Part shown: positions 1-11,199 of the stretch, in pieces
Numbering within the stretch: position 1 is the first letter of the stretch
How the letters are laid out: every line of letters starts with the position of its first letter
The notes under the pieces: generated by a model
What the model was told of the DNA's origin: nothing
Databases searched by the model: none
The model's input: only the letters and a program-made list of their open reading frames with translations
Made by a program: the position numbers and the translations under genes
Assembly (NCBI GenBank): GCA_963921825.1
Contig: OY997588.1
Location: 134,571,203-134,635,202, forward strand
Origin: Erodium maritimum
Lineage: Eukaryota; Streptophyta; Magnoliopsida; Geraniales; Geraniaceae
Length of the DNA stretch: 64,000 nt
Reading direction: 5' to 3'

Positions 1-1607
1 TAAAGTAGACCCTGATCGCCGCTCTGCTCCCAACCCTCGGTGTCAACATCGTTGATCAGCCGCTCTCGGATTTTTGCCATCTCGGCATGCTCGGCCTGTG
101 CCTCCAGCACTCGGGCAACTAAGGTGGGCTGAGCCACCAATGCACACAAATTCATGCTATCCATGATCTCCTCCAGCTCCAGTCTAAACGAGCTCAGCTC
201 CTCCATCATGTCCCACTATCGGACTAAAATACTAGCAATGCAGTGTGTAGACTTCCTACTCAGGGCGTCGGCGACGACGTTCGCCTTGCCCGGATTATAG
301 AGTAGCTCGAAGTCATACTCTTCCAGTAGCTCCATCCAACGTCTCTGTCGCATGTTCAGATCGCGTTGAGAGAAAATGTACTTGAGGCTCTTGTGATCCG
401 AAAACACTCGGAATCGCTCACCGTACAAATAATGCCTCCAGCTCTTCATAGCAAAAACCACTGCTGCTAGCTCTAGATCATGGGTCGGGTAGTTGCGCTC
501 ATGTATCTTCAACTGTCTCGAGCCATAGGCAACTACCTTCCCGGACTGCATCAGTACGCATCCTAGTCCCTCTTCTGAAGCGTCACAATAGACGTCGTAA
601 CCTACTCCCCGTTCCGGTACGATCAACATAGGGGTGGTAGTCAATCGAGCCTTTAGCTCGGTAAAGGAGTGCTCACACTCACCAGTCCATAAAAACTCTG
701 CTCCCTTGCGAGTCAACGCTGTCATAGGTGCAACCAAACGTGAGAAGTCCTGGACGAAACGTCGATAGTACCCTGCCAAACCCAGGAAGCTACGGATCTC
801 AAATACATTCTTGGGCCGTGCCCACTTCGAAACTGCATCGACCTTCGCTTGGTCGACTAAGATACCCTCTCGGGACACAACATGCCCGAGGAACTTCACC
901 TCTGTGAGCCAGAACTCGCACTTCTCCAAATTGTCGTACAACCAGTGAGTGCGTAAAAGCGTCAAGACGGTCCTCAAATGCTCTTCATGCGCCCCTTCAC
1001 TAGGCGAGTAAATCAAGATGTCGTCAACAAACACTACGACAAACTGATCCAGGTACGGTCTGAAAATGCCGTTCATCAAATCCATAAAAGCTGCTGGCGC
1101 GTTCGTCAGCCTGAACGACATCACTAAAAACTCAAAGTGTCCGTACCGAGTCCGGAACGCGGTCTTCTCCACGTCCTCCTCTCGGATTCTCAGCTGGTAG
1201 TATCCAGATCGAAGATCGATCTTCGAGAAGTACTTCGCTCCTCTCAGTTGGTCGAACAGATCATCGATCCTCGGCATCGGATAGCGGTTCTTCACTGTCA
1301 CCCGGTTCAACTTCCGGTAATCGATACACAACCTCAAAGCTCCACCCTTCTTCTTCACAAAAAGAGCGGGTGCTCCTCACGGGGATACGCTCGGACGAAT
1401 GAAACCCTTCTGCTGAAGTTCCTCGAGTTGCCGCTTTAGTTCGACCAACTCGGCTGGTGTAAACCGGTACGGGGCCATAGCGAACAGCGCCGTACCCGGG
1501 ATCAGATCGATAATAAACTCCACCTCACGCGCTGGCGGTAAGCCTGACAGCTCCTCCGGGAAGACTCCCGGAAACTCACGTACTACTCTCAGTAGATCTC
1601 TGCTACT
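1..1607 (-). pseudogene. gypsy pol: reverse transcriptase and RNase H, with stops, runs off left edge
   Basis: The longest open part (1358-216, 380 aa) starts just after the RT fingers region and includes the palm motif FVDD at about 1030-1016 (the Y/FxDD catalytic aspartates), the DLRSGYYQ block near 1210, and the RNase H domain from about 605 (CDAS, then [13 protein letters not shown], then DHKSL near 390). RT copies the element RNA to DNA and RNase H removes the template strand in the virus-like particle. A TGA at 1377-1379 interrupts the conserved segment just before the RT core, and a TAG at 216-218 lies beyond the RNase H; the same frame continues past both to base 1, toward integrase. 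There is no sign of purifying selection for this copy. Confidence 0.93.
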
Positions 1608-1990
1608 CTACACGATCTCTGTCTCAACTCCCGTAGTCAAGGCGGACAGAAAGACTCCACTCTTGCTACCCAAGACACAAGTAATGACTCGTTCGCCCGA
1701 CCTCACTGTCACTTGACGTCGATAGCAATCGATCGTCGCTCGATATCTCGCGAGCCAATCCATACCCAAAATGACGTCAAAAGCAGTCATATCCAAAACG
1801 AGTAGGTCTCCAACAAAGGGGCAGTCTGCCACCCTAATCGCGCAATCCCGACAAACGGTTCTCAACACTACCTCTCCCGTAACAGGGGTGTCCAAACAAA
1901 GGGGTCGACTCAACGTCTCCACCCGTAAACCCAAAGATACAACAAAAGAAGAAGATATAAAGGAATGGGAAGCCCCCGTGTCGAACAGAA
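1608..1990 (-). pseudogene. gypsy aspartic protease (retropepsin)
   Basis: In the same frame as the RT, the catalytic triad DTG is encoded at 1982-1974 within a FDTGASHSFI motif. The usual downstream block VILGMDWL follows near 1765. The protease matures the Gag-Pol polyprotein. No methionine lies before the motif, as expected for a polyprotein domain; the first in-frame ATG is only at 1934. The frame ends at a TAG (1608-1610) in the spacer before RT. The domain itself appears uninterrupted. Confidence 0.88.
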
Positions 1991-2249
1991 AAGATGCCCA
2001 TGAATTAAAAAGTAAACACGTACCCTTAGTGGCCTCATGGCCGACGTACGGTCTCTCAACTCTGGAATCAGTAACTGCATAGACTCGGCCCTGCTATGCC
2101 AGGGGGTCCTCCTCTCAGTGGTGGTGGAAGTGCCACCTACTGTGCAGCCCTCGGCTGGTGTCTCTGAACTGCTGCTCCCGCCGCCTGACGCGGAGCTCTC
2201 TGAGGTTGTGCCTGACATGGTCGGCCGGGAGGTGTCTGCCGAGTCTGAG

Positions 2250-3480
2250 CCTGCTGAGGTCTTGGTGTGGGCGCTTCTCCGACTCGATCAGGACAAGCAT
2301 AGGCAATGTGCCCCTGTTGGCCACACATGTAGCATGCTCTCTCATCAACCCGCTGTCTATCTCCAACCCTCTAGGGACGATAAATCTGCCGCTCTGCAGG
2401 CCCGCTGCCCATCGGGCAGTCTCGTGCTAAGTGGCTCTGCTGCCTACACAGAGGACACAGTTGTGTCACAGTTGTGCCCGGCGTATGCCACCAGACTGAA
2501 ACTGAGGCTGAAAAGATCTAGAAACTCTCTGCCTGCGTTGGTCGAGGCTCTCGGACTGTCGCAGGAAGCCACTCGGCCTCGGCCTGATCTCCCGCGCTCT
2601 GGCGGTCTCCCTGAAATGCCTCTCTATGGCTAAAGCCTGATCCACGAGTGTAGAGTACACCTCGGTCCTGAAAGCGATGACCCTGTCAGCAATCGACGGG
2701 ATGAGTCCGCTCTCGAATCGTTTGCAGCGACTGTCCTCAGTCTGCACCAGCTCCGGTGCGAAGCGGGACAAGGAAATAAATCTCACTGCATACTCAGAGA
2801 CGGTCAGTCCTCTCTGACGCAGTTCCAGGAACTGCTGGCGTCTGTCATCTCGAATGGATCGAGGAAAATACTGCTCCAGGAACATCCTACTGAATAGCTG
2901 ATAGTCATCCCCAACAGTGGTCTGCACAGACTGCCACCAAAAGTATGCATCTCCCTCGAGCTGAAAGGTAACGAAGGATACTCTCAAATGTCCCTCAAAT
3001 ACTCCAGAGGTATTGAGGTTGCGGGTAACCCGCTCAAACCATCATGCGGCTGCCTCGGGGTATGCTCCCCCCGGAGTAGACGGGCGTGCCAAGTCTACGA
3101 AAATCCCTGAGGGCCTGCGCCGTGAAGCTGTCAAGCTGGCCTGGCCTCTCACTAGTGACTGCTGCGGTAGTAGGCACGGGCTCTGGTGCCGGTGCTGCAG
3201 TCCCTTGTTGCGCGCTGATCGCTGCCAGCACTACGCGAACCACCTCCTCTAGAGGTGCCGCCTGAGTCGGCTCAGCGACTGGAGAAGCCCTGGGTGGTAA
3301 CTCTGACGGTCCACCCTCAAAACTCTGGTGCTCTGTAAAAGCAGCACCCTGGGCGCTAGTTGCTCGTGCCTGCTCAGAAACAGGTGTCTGACTCGGGCCC
3401 ACAGCTGGGCGGCTCCTGGTACCCCTCGGAACGTAACTACGAGGCACGTCGTATACCCGCTGCACGAATAACACACACAT
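2250..3480 (-). pseudogene. gypsy gag (capsid) with CCHC knuckle, frame-shifted
   Basis: Three pieces in different frames make up gag. The N-terminal piece (3480-3034) is proline/alanine rich and starts with a VPRGTRSRP segment. The capsid piece (2987-2466) matches the retrotransposon gag domain, with LEGDAYFWWQSV, YFPRSIRDDRRQQFLELRQ and a stop at 2466-2468. The nucleocapsid knuckle CX2CX4HX4C (C-Y-M-C-G...H...C) lies near 2340-2290 in a third frame. Gag forms the particle and binds the element RNA. The frame changes near 3030-2990 and between 2465 and 2340 show this copy is dead. Confidence 0.88.
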
Positions 3481-4589
3481 TCAGTTTCTCAGTTTAGAAC
3501 TAACATTTCGATCAAAACACTAGGACGTTGACGCGCGTCCACAAGGATCATAAAAATGACCAACATCACTTAGGCTCAGAAGATATATAATACTTTATAT
3601 ATAAGCAGACAAAACCGCATCTTAGTGCGTCTCACAACAGCAATCAGCAGTTCAATCAAATCAATCAACTCCCACAGGAGGAACAATCTCAAGCAATTCA
3701 CACAACTCACAAGGCAACATGCATACCCCTCGATCGGGTATCTTCCCAATACGTGGGGTCTAGAATCGCAACACGATTAATTTCATAACACTTAGCATTA
3801 CTTTCCTTTCCACATGTTCGCAACGCTTTAACTTTTTTCCAAACCTTTATGTCGATCTCACGTCGCTACAACCCGATTCAGGCGTCCCCGAATCTCGTTG
3901 TAACCACTTGATATCCAACCATCACGTTCGACTACAGTGGCCCCCCTGAGTCAACACGTGATGGTGCAAACATTTCAGTTCTACAGAAATTTCGGCATGA
4001 CCTATTCGTATTTTCCACTAACCATCCGCTCAAGCGGGACATCTTAACAATCCAAGTAAGGTAAAAGCCAGCAAACAAGGCATACAATCATCACAAAGTG
4101 CACATCACTGTAGGATACCGCAGTATCGTTCGGGTTCTACCCTTTATTTAATTAAACTCCCATTTCGTGTCAACTTTCAACTTTAATTCTCAAATAACGG
4201 TCATCACTTAAACAAGTCCATACTTCAAATTGAGGAATTTTGAAACGGCCAACCAAGGTGGGAACACAGTTAACAAATGGTTTACTCAACAACCAATTTA
4301 CAACGGTTCGATCATCGCTCGTTGGACCAACCTTGATCTCAACCGTCGGCATCCCAGATCACTGAGGCATAGCAATTAGAGCATACGACACACGTAAACT
4401 AAATCACATAATATCAAAAAGTTCAAACCTTTAATAAGGCGCTCAAATCATAAAGACTTTTATCGTTCCGTCTCTACGTATCAAATAATCCCGACTACGT
4501 CACTGAGTACCAAACTTAGACTTCCTAACTCTACCCACCTAATTGACGTGCGGTCCGAGGTTTTGAAAACAAGTTCAAAATGAAACCAG
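3481..4589 (-). other. gypsy 5' leader between primer binding site and gag
   Basis: Non-coding, about 1.1 kb. A block near 4020-3850 (minus strand) is shared with the leaders of the elements at 34780-34940 and 59545-59740: a 'gcg(g/t)gacatt/aagcggatggtt' segment, a 'gggtcatgcc' segment and a 'gggacgcctgaatcgggttgtaa' type segment. This shows the three elements share a clan-specific leader. Its function is unknown; packaging or translation control would be possible roles. Confidence 0.7.
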
Positions 4590-4601
4590 GCTTTGATACC
4601 A
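4590..4601 (-). other. primer binding site, initiator-Met tRNA type
   Basis: Minus-strand TGGTATCAAAGC three bases inside the LTR end (…GTGACA). It is complementary to the 3' end of plant initiator-Met tRNA apart from one change (A for G) relative to the TGGTATCAGAGC found at 33942 and 59000. Confidence 0.85.
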
Positions 4602-4604
4602 AAT

Positions 4605-5408
4605 TGTCACACCCCAAATCCGGTATTGACCGGACTCGAGACGTGACTTAAAGATAAGTTAAAGTTTAACAATAAAAGTGTCTCAAATCCAATATAACTC
4701 TCCAAGTTTAGTTCAAACAACATAACTCAAATAAAAACTCCATAATAAATCCTTTAAACATAAGGTTCAAAACCAAAAGTAAGACCATAAGGTCTCTAAC
4801 GATATGTGCACCCGGACCCACAAAAGCTCCCGAGTCTCGAGTCCACTACTCATCAACCAAGCTTGTAAAAACAGTAAACAAACAAATAGGGGTGAGCTTA
4901 CGCTCAGTAGGGAAAATAAATAACAAGGCATGCCTTTGAGTTTAATAAATAGAAATTCACAATTTCGTTCGAGTCTCAATAATACGAAGAACTAAGAAGA
5001 TGTTGAAATACGGGAATGAAACAGACATTTAACGCTTCTAAGAAGATAACAATACTCATAAAAAGTAAGGGGAACAATACACTTCTTAACAATCAATAGA
5101 AGATAGAGCATTTCAGTGCCACCGTGGAACATGAAGTCCCAACACTCCGATCCACAATACTCTTTGTGTCATGTCGGATTTTCCCTTGGCCCAGAGGAGA
5201 CGCATGACATCACAAAGACGTATAACATCGAGAATACCGGAAACATCCATATGAGGACGCATTCATCGGAACCCTCGGAAACGTCTCCAAAAGACCATAG
5301 ATCATCGGGAACCAAAGTAATGCTCCCGCATGACGCATATACTCGGGGTGAATAAACAAGTAACCATTCCTCGCAGGGTAAACCATCCAATTTCCCCGCA
5401 GGGTCCAA
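4605..5408 (-). repeat. gypsy 5' LTR, 3' portion only (~804 bp)
   Basis: The minus-strand 3' end is GTGACA (TGTCAC on the plus strand at 4605). Homology with the solo LTR at 17562-20576 runs from here to about 5408 and then stops abruptly at a GGGTCCA motif. Clan LTRs normally start with TGTAAG; that start is missing, so I read this copy as truncated by 2 kb or more. It retains the GNRA hairpin (4893-4906) and the paired GGAGACG/CGTCTCC segments (5196-5202, 5282-5288). Confidence 0.8.
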
Positions 5409-6655
5409 GAACCCAACCCCATCAAACACGACAGATGTAAGAACAGCCACCATCTCTCCTCCAACCTTGTTCACTTAACGAAGCCACTTGCATTACACAA
5501 GGAGCCTCAACCAATGTTGGGCTTACAACCCAAACACCTTGTTCCCTAACGAGAAGCTCACGCATGGTTGACTGCACGTGTTCCACCAAAACACCAACAC
5601 CCGGATCAATAAACTCAACCCCGATTATCGCAGGCCCAAACGACCCAACACATAATACTGACGAACTTGGAGAAAAGGACGCATCAGACACCTCCTTCAA
5701 TAAGACACCACCCTGATTATCAGCAATCTGATCGCGATTCTGAGGCTTTGGACGCGAGGAACACGAATTCAAAACGTGATCCGAATTCAAAATTGGATTT
5801 GATCCTGTGGAATTCTCCACCACGATCTGTGGCGATCCTATTATGTTTTTAGTCAACTCCGGTGGAGTTCTCACCGCCACCCAATCTCGACTGAACTAGA
5901 CTACCCTCAGGATTGATCATTGCTTGTGCCTTCTAGACCTCATCTTCTACAACAGGTTGCGAATCTAAAACATGGGAAGTCTACACACCTCCTCGTTTCC
6001 AAGCAATCACAATAAAGAGCACGTGACCGTTTACCTTAAAGCCATTCAAGCTAGCCACTACATACGATGCAGTTAAGTTCGACAAAAAATGGATGAAGCC
6101 GAAGAAATGTCCTTGTCTATTTGGGCGTTTCAAAAGAGAAAGATCAATGATTTCACCATAGCCGTTGAAAAACTTCTTAAACCAAACCTCTAAAGTCTCG
6201 TATGGCATATTTCACACCAAAATTTCAGACGCATTGAGCTTCTTCCTCGAACGGTGTCTCCGGTGATGTTGCACCTGCTTCTCAACACACCCTTCCACCG
6301 TTTGGTGCTTCTGAACAACATCCTCCAAACGTGTCTGAGACAATGGTCCAAACCGGACCGAGGGATCTGCTCCAGCCTGGATCGAAGCACTTCTAGCTCT
6401 AATTCCAATCTTCTACGATGCTGCTGCCCCTAAAGTGGTCAACGGATCAACAGAACTCACAGGAATACCTCCGCGAGTTTTAGAGCTTACATCCGTTGTT
6501 TTAACAGGGCCATCAGTCTTTTGTAGACGTGTTGCACTAGACCCATCTATTATAGACATCGACTTGGCCGGATTGCTAACCTTGAATCGACGTTCAGGTT
6601 GAGCACATGATCGAGATATGATCTTACAGTATGAATTGTAGATCGATATCAACGT
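5409..6655 (-). pseudogene. LINE ORF1 remnant with RRM (BNR-like plant L1)
   Basis: The minus-strand piece at 6208-5981 encodes an RRM-like fold: FFNGYGEIIDLSLLKR, an RNP1-type GHFFGFIHF, and a final NGFKVNGHVLFIVIA strand. The RNP2-type strand (ILV, then NMP) just upstream is broken by a TGA near 6211-6213. Further pieces at 6652-6190 and 5880-5422 are low-similarity linker and C-terminal parts in other frames. Plant L1 LINEs of the BNR sub-clade carry an RRM in ORF1, an RNA-binding protein of the retrotransposition particle; that is my assignment. No RT (ORF2) is present, because the gypsy LTR abuts it at 5408. A divergent cellular RRM pseudogene is the alternative. Confidence 0.55.
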
Positions 6656-7170
6656 CGATCAATAGTCGGAGAAAGAGAGAGGTTGCATCACTTAATAGGC
6701 TACAGTACATGTCAGAACAACTCTTTAGCGCTAGAGTTATTTATTTATTATTTTTTATACCGTGATAATAGTGTAAATATTACTAATGGAAAGTTTTAAT
6801 ATGACTAGACATAGTCTCGGATATACCTGGAATATTGATCTTTTGAATAAAACAATGGATGAGCCACTTTACTAGCTTGGGGTCTATCATTATTCTCTGA
6901 ATCAAGCTCTACAAAACGCATAAAAACTATGAAAATTCCCCTCGGCCCAAATCAGATAGAGATGTTATGCCTTAAATGCTCCTCGTTCACGCTAAGGTGA
7001 TCCCATGGGATTAAGAGCGCTAGATGTCAGAGTATGCATTTAGGGGAAGGGGAGGCTCGAGACCGAGTAATCTTAGGTCCTTCAAAGTCGGGGTATGGCT
7101 CCTTTAGAGTACACCGAGAATCCCCCCGGGACTCACTAATGATCATGTGGTGACCGTTGTCAGGGGGTAG
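6656..7170. other. no gene seen
   Basis: AT-rich up to about 6960, then a purine-rich stretch leading into the LINE remnant. I see no conserved frame or repeat that I recognise. Confidence 0.5.
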
Positions 7171-8720
7171 GGGGTGGGTGGAGTCTTTAAGGTTTCTTTT
7201 CTTTTAGTGCGGGCAGGACTCCCTGCTGGATGTAATGTGGGCTGGACCGTAGGTTTGGCCTGCTTCTCCATGCTTCCCTTTGAAGCATGCAAGGGTATTT
7301 ACACCTCTGGTTCTCTCCCTAAGTTAGCTAGGAAGTCATGTGTGATCCCATACGGGTTAGGCAAGGCCCCTAGTTGTGGCACGAGCCCCACGGTCCATGA
7401 GCATGCTAGTGCGATAGTTAGAAAGTCCTAGGCCATCGATTGGAAAGCCAGGGGGCGGGTTCAAACCCCAATGGACATGTTAGGGAGAACGGCGTGGCGA
7501 TGGAGGCTTCCATCCGCTCGAACCTTACTGAGATCGGATCTGACCAGTCACGCCGAACGTTTTGCCCGATACGAGGTTCTTCCTCATACATAAGGGAGAG
7601 ATCAAACCCTGAAAAAGAGGTAGGTAGACGGTGGTCCCGAGAACATTGCACAACAATATGGCTTATACAACCACATAAGAAACAAAAGATCGGCAACCAC
7701 TCATACTAAAGACGGGCCTGAACTGGATATGAGATCCCAAGGATACTCAAGCATATCACCCTACGGAGAGGAATGATCAGCTCCTTCGAGAACTTGATAT
7801 GGATGTATCCCCCAAGTTATGCCCTCGCCGATGTGTCTTTACCTCCACGAACCCCCTGAGGGCTTTGCCAATGTTGAAACCTGTGGTGTCCGTAAATCCA
7901 CCCGGTGGAATGTCAAAATCCCGAGCCCACATATGCATGAGTGAGAACGGAAGAGTTGTAGGGCTGGTGGAGGTCGTGATGTCTTCAAAGAGAGGAGCTT
8001 GATTAAAACACCACAGCTCGTCTACGCGGACCCTGTTCCACGCTACTTCAGAAGAGAATTAAAATCCCATTATCCGCCTTCTGATATACTAGACATAAAC
8101 TTCCTCATTGCCTCACGCCCAAACATGATGCCCTCGAGGATCATTCGACGGAACTACTTGTTTGTGAAGAGGCGGGCAGTGAGGCCAAACCCCGTTTAGG
8201 AGGACTAAGCGTCATCCTCCTCTATCCTTGGGACTATGATCAGATGCTCCTCCTTAGCCTCCACCGTGAGGGAGTCGAAACTTGTCTACATGGCCCTAGG
8301 GCCTTCCAACAGAGGCAGATGTCGGGAGGAGGATTCGTGCGCCGCTTCTCTAGACGCAACAATGAGAATATCCGAGAACGGGACCCATTTCAAGCGACGA
8401 CTGAATGGGGATGGTCACCGACCATGTGGGAGAGAGATTAGGGTCAGTCTTGTAATAGCCCTTCGCTGCCTTGGGGGCTTAATAAAGACCTGGGATAGGC
8501 TGGAAGGCATCTGGCAAGAGACCTCGAGATCCTCGTTGCGGCCACTCTACATGATTTATGGAGACGCTGATCGATATTAGGCCCTTGTTAGCCATATGTG
8601 CAGGAACTGATGGAGGGCGAAAGACGCGCATGGCCTTTACGTGGGTGAAATACATAGGCGGGGAGCCTGAGACTGCGGATGAGACCGGCGACGACATACC
8701 TTGGTGGGTAGGATGAGTAG
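7171..8720 (-). pseudogene. LINE ORF1 remnant, DUF4283 + CCHC_4 knuckle type
   Basis: On the minus strand near 7690-7625 the peptide IFCFLCGCISHIVVQC matches the zinc knuckle (CCHC_4) that follows DUF4283 in ORF1 of many plant L1 LINEs (CX2CX4HX4C, here C..C....H....C). Upstream, near 8200-8000, a broken frame reads like the DUF4283 start (LTARLFTNK … MRKFMS), interrupted by several stops. DUF4283/CCHC_4 proteins are thought to bind element RNA. Many frame breaks show decay. No ORF2 was recognised. Confidence 0.6.
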
Positions 8721-9019
8721 TACGACGACGATGAAGGGAGCAAAAATCCTAACAAAATAGGGAACTTTCTTAATCCGAATTTTAACGTCATAGTTAGTTA
8801 TCTTGTATAAGAGAACTTAAAAGTTAAATAAACTTCAAATCTAGGCTTTAAAACACATGATTGTAATTTGTAACCTGTAGGAGTGAACTTCCAGCCAAAT
8901 TACAATATTTTTTTCCTAACTCAATAATTGATATGTACATAATTTATGGAAAGACGCTCAGAACAAGGTTTTTGGATAACAACTCTAAATAAGTTTCACC
9001 TACCTTAAAATCTAACCCT
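8721..9019. other. AT-rich spacer, no gene seen
   Basis: No conserved frame. It separates the LINE remnant from the GC-rich head of the F2 element. Confidence 0.5.
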
Positions 9020-10590
9020 TAGAAAAAGTATTCTCTCTCAAAGAAAAGTCCCCCTCCTCTAAAACCCTAGCCGCCAGACCCTTCTCCTTCGTCTCCACCG
9101 GCTCTGGCCAAGACTCCGACCATGGTGGGTGCCAGTGGTAACCTCCTCTCCTTCCCTCTTTTCCCCGACCCTCTTCTTTGCTCTTTTGGTTGCTTTTGCT
9201 GGATTTGTTGCCTCCTTCTCGAGTTCCCGTGAATTTTTGGTCGACGCTCGTCCTTGCTGGAGTCTCCAAACCCATTGCCTCGTATGCTTGCTCCGTTGTG
9301 TGGTGGTTGGAGTGTGGGCTACTGTCCTTGGAGTTTTCCGGCCAGAGGTTGTCTCGCCGGATCAGCAACAGACTTGTCGGACTTGCTGCTGCGCTCCGTG
9401 CGTCTCCGGGTTCTACTGAGCTTTTTGATCTCGAAGGTGCTTCGTAGCTTTGTGCTGCTTGAGGCGTCTGTTGCGCCTGTGTCCGTATCGCCGACGTTCT
9501 TCATCTTCTCAGGTCTGTTTTCCTCGGGTGCGGCTTGTCTTCGATGGCGGCTCTGGTGAGGTTCGTAGGTAGCGGGTCGGATCCGGGTTGTGGTCCGGAT
9601 CTGGGCCGGGTCAGTTTGACCCGGATCGGGTTTTGGGCCTGCCCTGCCTGGGCCCAGTCTGGCCTGGTCAGTTTGGGCTGGTGTTTTGGCCTGATCTGAC
9701 CAGGTTTGACCTGCTCCGCTGGTCTTCTTCGGGGCTGTGCTTGGCAGTGGACGTTGTTTTTGGTCACACTGGTGGTTTACCAACAGAGGGCATGCCTGGT
9801 GTTCGGTAGAAATATCGGGTAACCTATAGGCGATTCTCGGTGTTGGCCGGTTTCGTGACGTGGGCCGGCACGAGTGCGTGCCTTGTTTGTCGGATCTGCA
9901 GTTGTCTGCTCCCTTTTCCTTGGTTTGTTAAGCCTCTCCTTTCCGTGTATGCTCCCCATAGTATTTGGTTTCGCTTCATCTCGACCCGGTGGTGGGTCGA
10001 GCTCGTCGGTTAAAGGCGTTGACCGCCGGCGAGTTTCATGGGTATTGTTTGCCCCTCAGAATCCATCTGCTAGGGTTTGCATGGTAATTCAGGTCTGTCT
10101 CAGCCGTTTATGGTGTTGACCGCCGGCACTATAGAATCTGTCTACAACTCTATAGAGATGGGAGTCGGTTGAACAATTCAAGGTTAGGGTTTGGATTTTT
10201 CCGGTGTGGTTTGGCAGTTGGAATTTACTCCCTCAGGCCTTCATGGTGGTCACATTTGGGTACTCAAGACCCGTTTTTCAAAATCAGAGCTTCATGGTAG
10301 CTATATCCGGATTACAGATCCTTTTCGTTTTTGGGAGTTTTTCTACTGTGTTCGGTTTCTCAGGGCTTCATGGTAGTTAAATCTAGTTTTTAGAACTTGT
10401 TCATCAGTGGCTCAGTTTATGTAGGTTCTGTCCTACATTTCATTACTGGCTCGGTTTCTGTAGGCTGTGTCCTACTTTGGTTTGGTTTTTGGTTGAATAT
10501 GTAGTTGGATTCATCTTGTAATCTCTCCCTCCTAGTGAGAGGTTCTTTAAATATATGCTTTGCTGGTAAAAAGACGAGGTTTTTGGGGTC
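9020..10590 (+). mobile_element. F2 non-LTR-like element, copy 1
   Basis: It starts with a pyrimidine/GC-rich head containing AAAACCCTAG (9059) typical of plant L1 5' regions and ends …TTTAAATATATGCTTTGCTGGTAAAAAG at about 10575. The body has a 'gggcc/ccgg' rich part (9570-9720), a CGTCGGTTAAAGGCGTTGACC segment (10004) and spaced GCTTCATGGTNG motifs (10231, 10290, 10367). All these parts recur in the same order at 54330-55975. No ORF of RT or endonuclease is visible, so it would be non-autonomous. Confidence 0.65.
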
Positions 10591-10824
10591 CGAATATGAC
10601 CAGTTCACTCAAAAAGAATATCGATCTCAGTATCCTCCTAAAAGTTTTAATGTATGAGAGATATTTTGAGACTTGCACCTAGTGAGTAGTGACCTACAAA
10701 TTATATGATGCATATTGACCTCTAATAAGATGTTTTCAAGTCCAAATAAAACGATCTAATACTATTCATTGTTTCAGTTCAAAAGATGTCACGAAGTCAA
10801 ACCTTCCCTTATTTTTTTAAGGTA
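10591..10824. other. spacer, no gene seen
   Basis: AT-rich, no recognisable frame or repeat. Confidence 0.45.
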
Positions 10825-11165
10825 ATATTGCATCAAATTTTATATATCAATCAATGAAGCTATACAAACAATTTGATGAAATATACAAGCAAACTATAAA
10901 TATCACAGATTCCAGACTAGCGGACCTATAATCATGTTGACTCCTGACCGAAATCAGAGCGCAACACAAGGCACCCAAAACGTGCAAACAACGTGTACGT
11001 AAAAAGTACAAAAAACGTGCACACCGAAAGTGACACATAACGAGCACACCAGAAGTGCAACTAGTGCACACAAACGTGAAACAAGTGCACAACCGAAGCT
11101 ACAACAATTGCAGTTATTTGGAACGAAACTCAAACTAATGAAACCAAAACCTAATAGCAAAGAAA
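10825..11165 (-). repeat. F4 repeat, copy 1 (GTGCAC-rich)
   Basis: About 340 bp homologous to 55985-56330. Both contain a series of AACGTGCAC/GTGCACA motifs and the segment 'tttatatatcaRtcaa'. The second copy has a T-run at its plus-strand start (A-tail on the minus strand), suggesting a minus-strand non-LTR 3' end. No coding potential was seen. Confidence 0.6.
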
Positions 11166-11199
11166 CGAAACAGAAGAAGTTTGAATAGAAACTGTTCAA

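Larger units (their letters stand above)
1..5408 (-). mobile_element. Ty3/gypsy LTR retrotransposon, 5' part, degenerate (Tekay/Del-like chromovirus)
   Basis: Reading right to left on the minus strand the order is LTR (ends 4605), primer binding site, ~1.1-kb leader, gag, CCHC knuckle, aspartic protease, reverse transcriptase and RNase H, then the window edge, so integrase and the 3' LTR are outside. This is the Ty3/gypsy order. The protein sequences resemble the Tekay/Del chromoviruses; that assignment is by family memory. The coding part carries at least three in-frame stops (216-218, 1377-1379, 1608-1610) plus frame changes in gag, so the copy is not autonomous. Its LTR is of the same subfamily as the solo LTR at 17562-20576. 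Confidence 0.92.

Noticed and set aside
4605-5408. A complete 804-bp LTR (TGGACC…GTGACA) for the left element
   Set aside because: The sister LTRs start TGTAAG/TGTAAAG and are 2.7-3 kb; TG here is likely chance. The 3' LTR needed to decide is outside the window.
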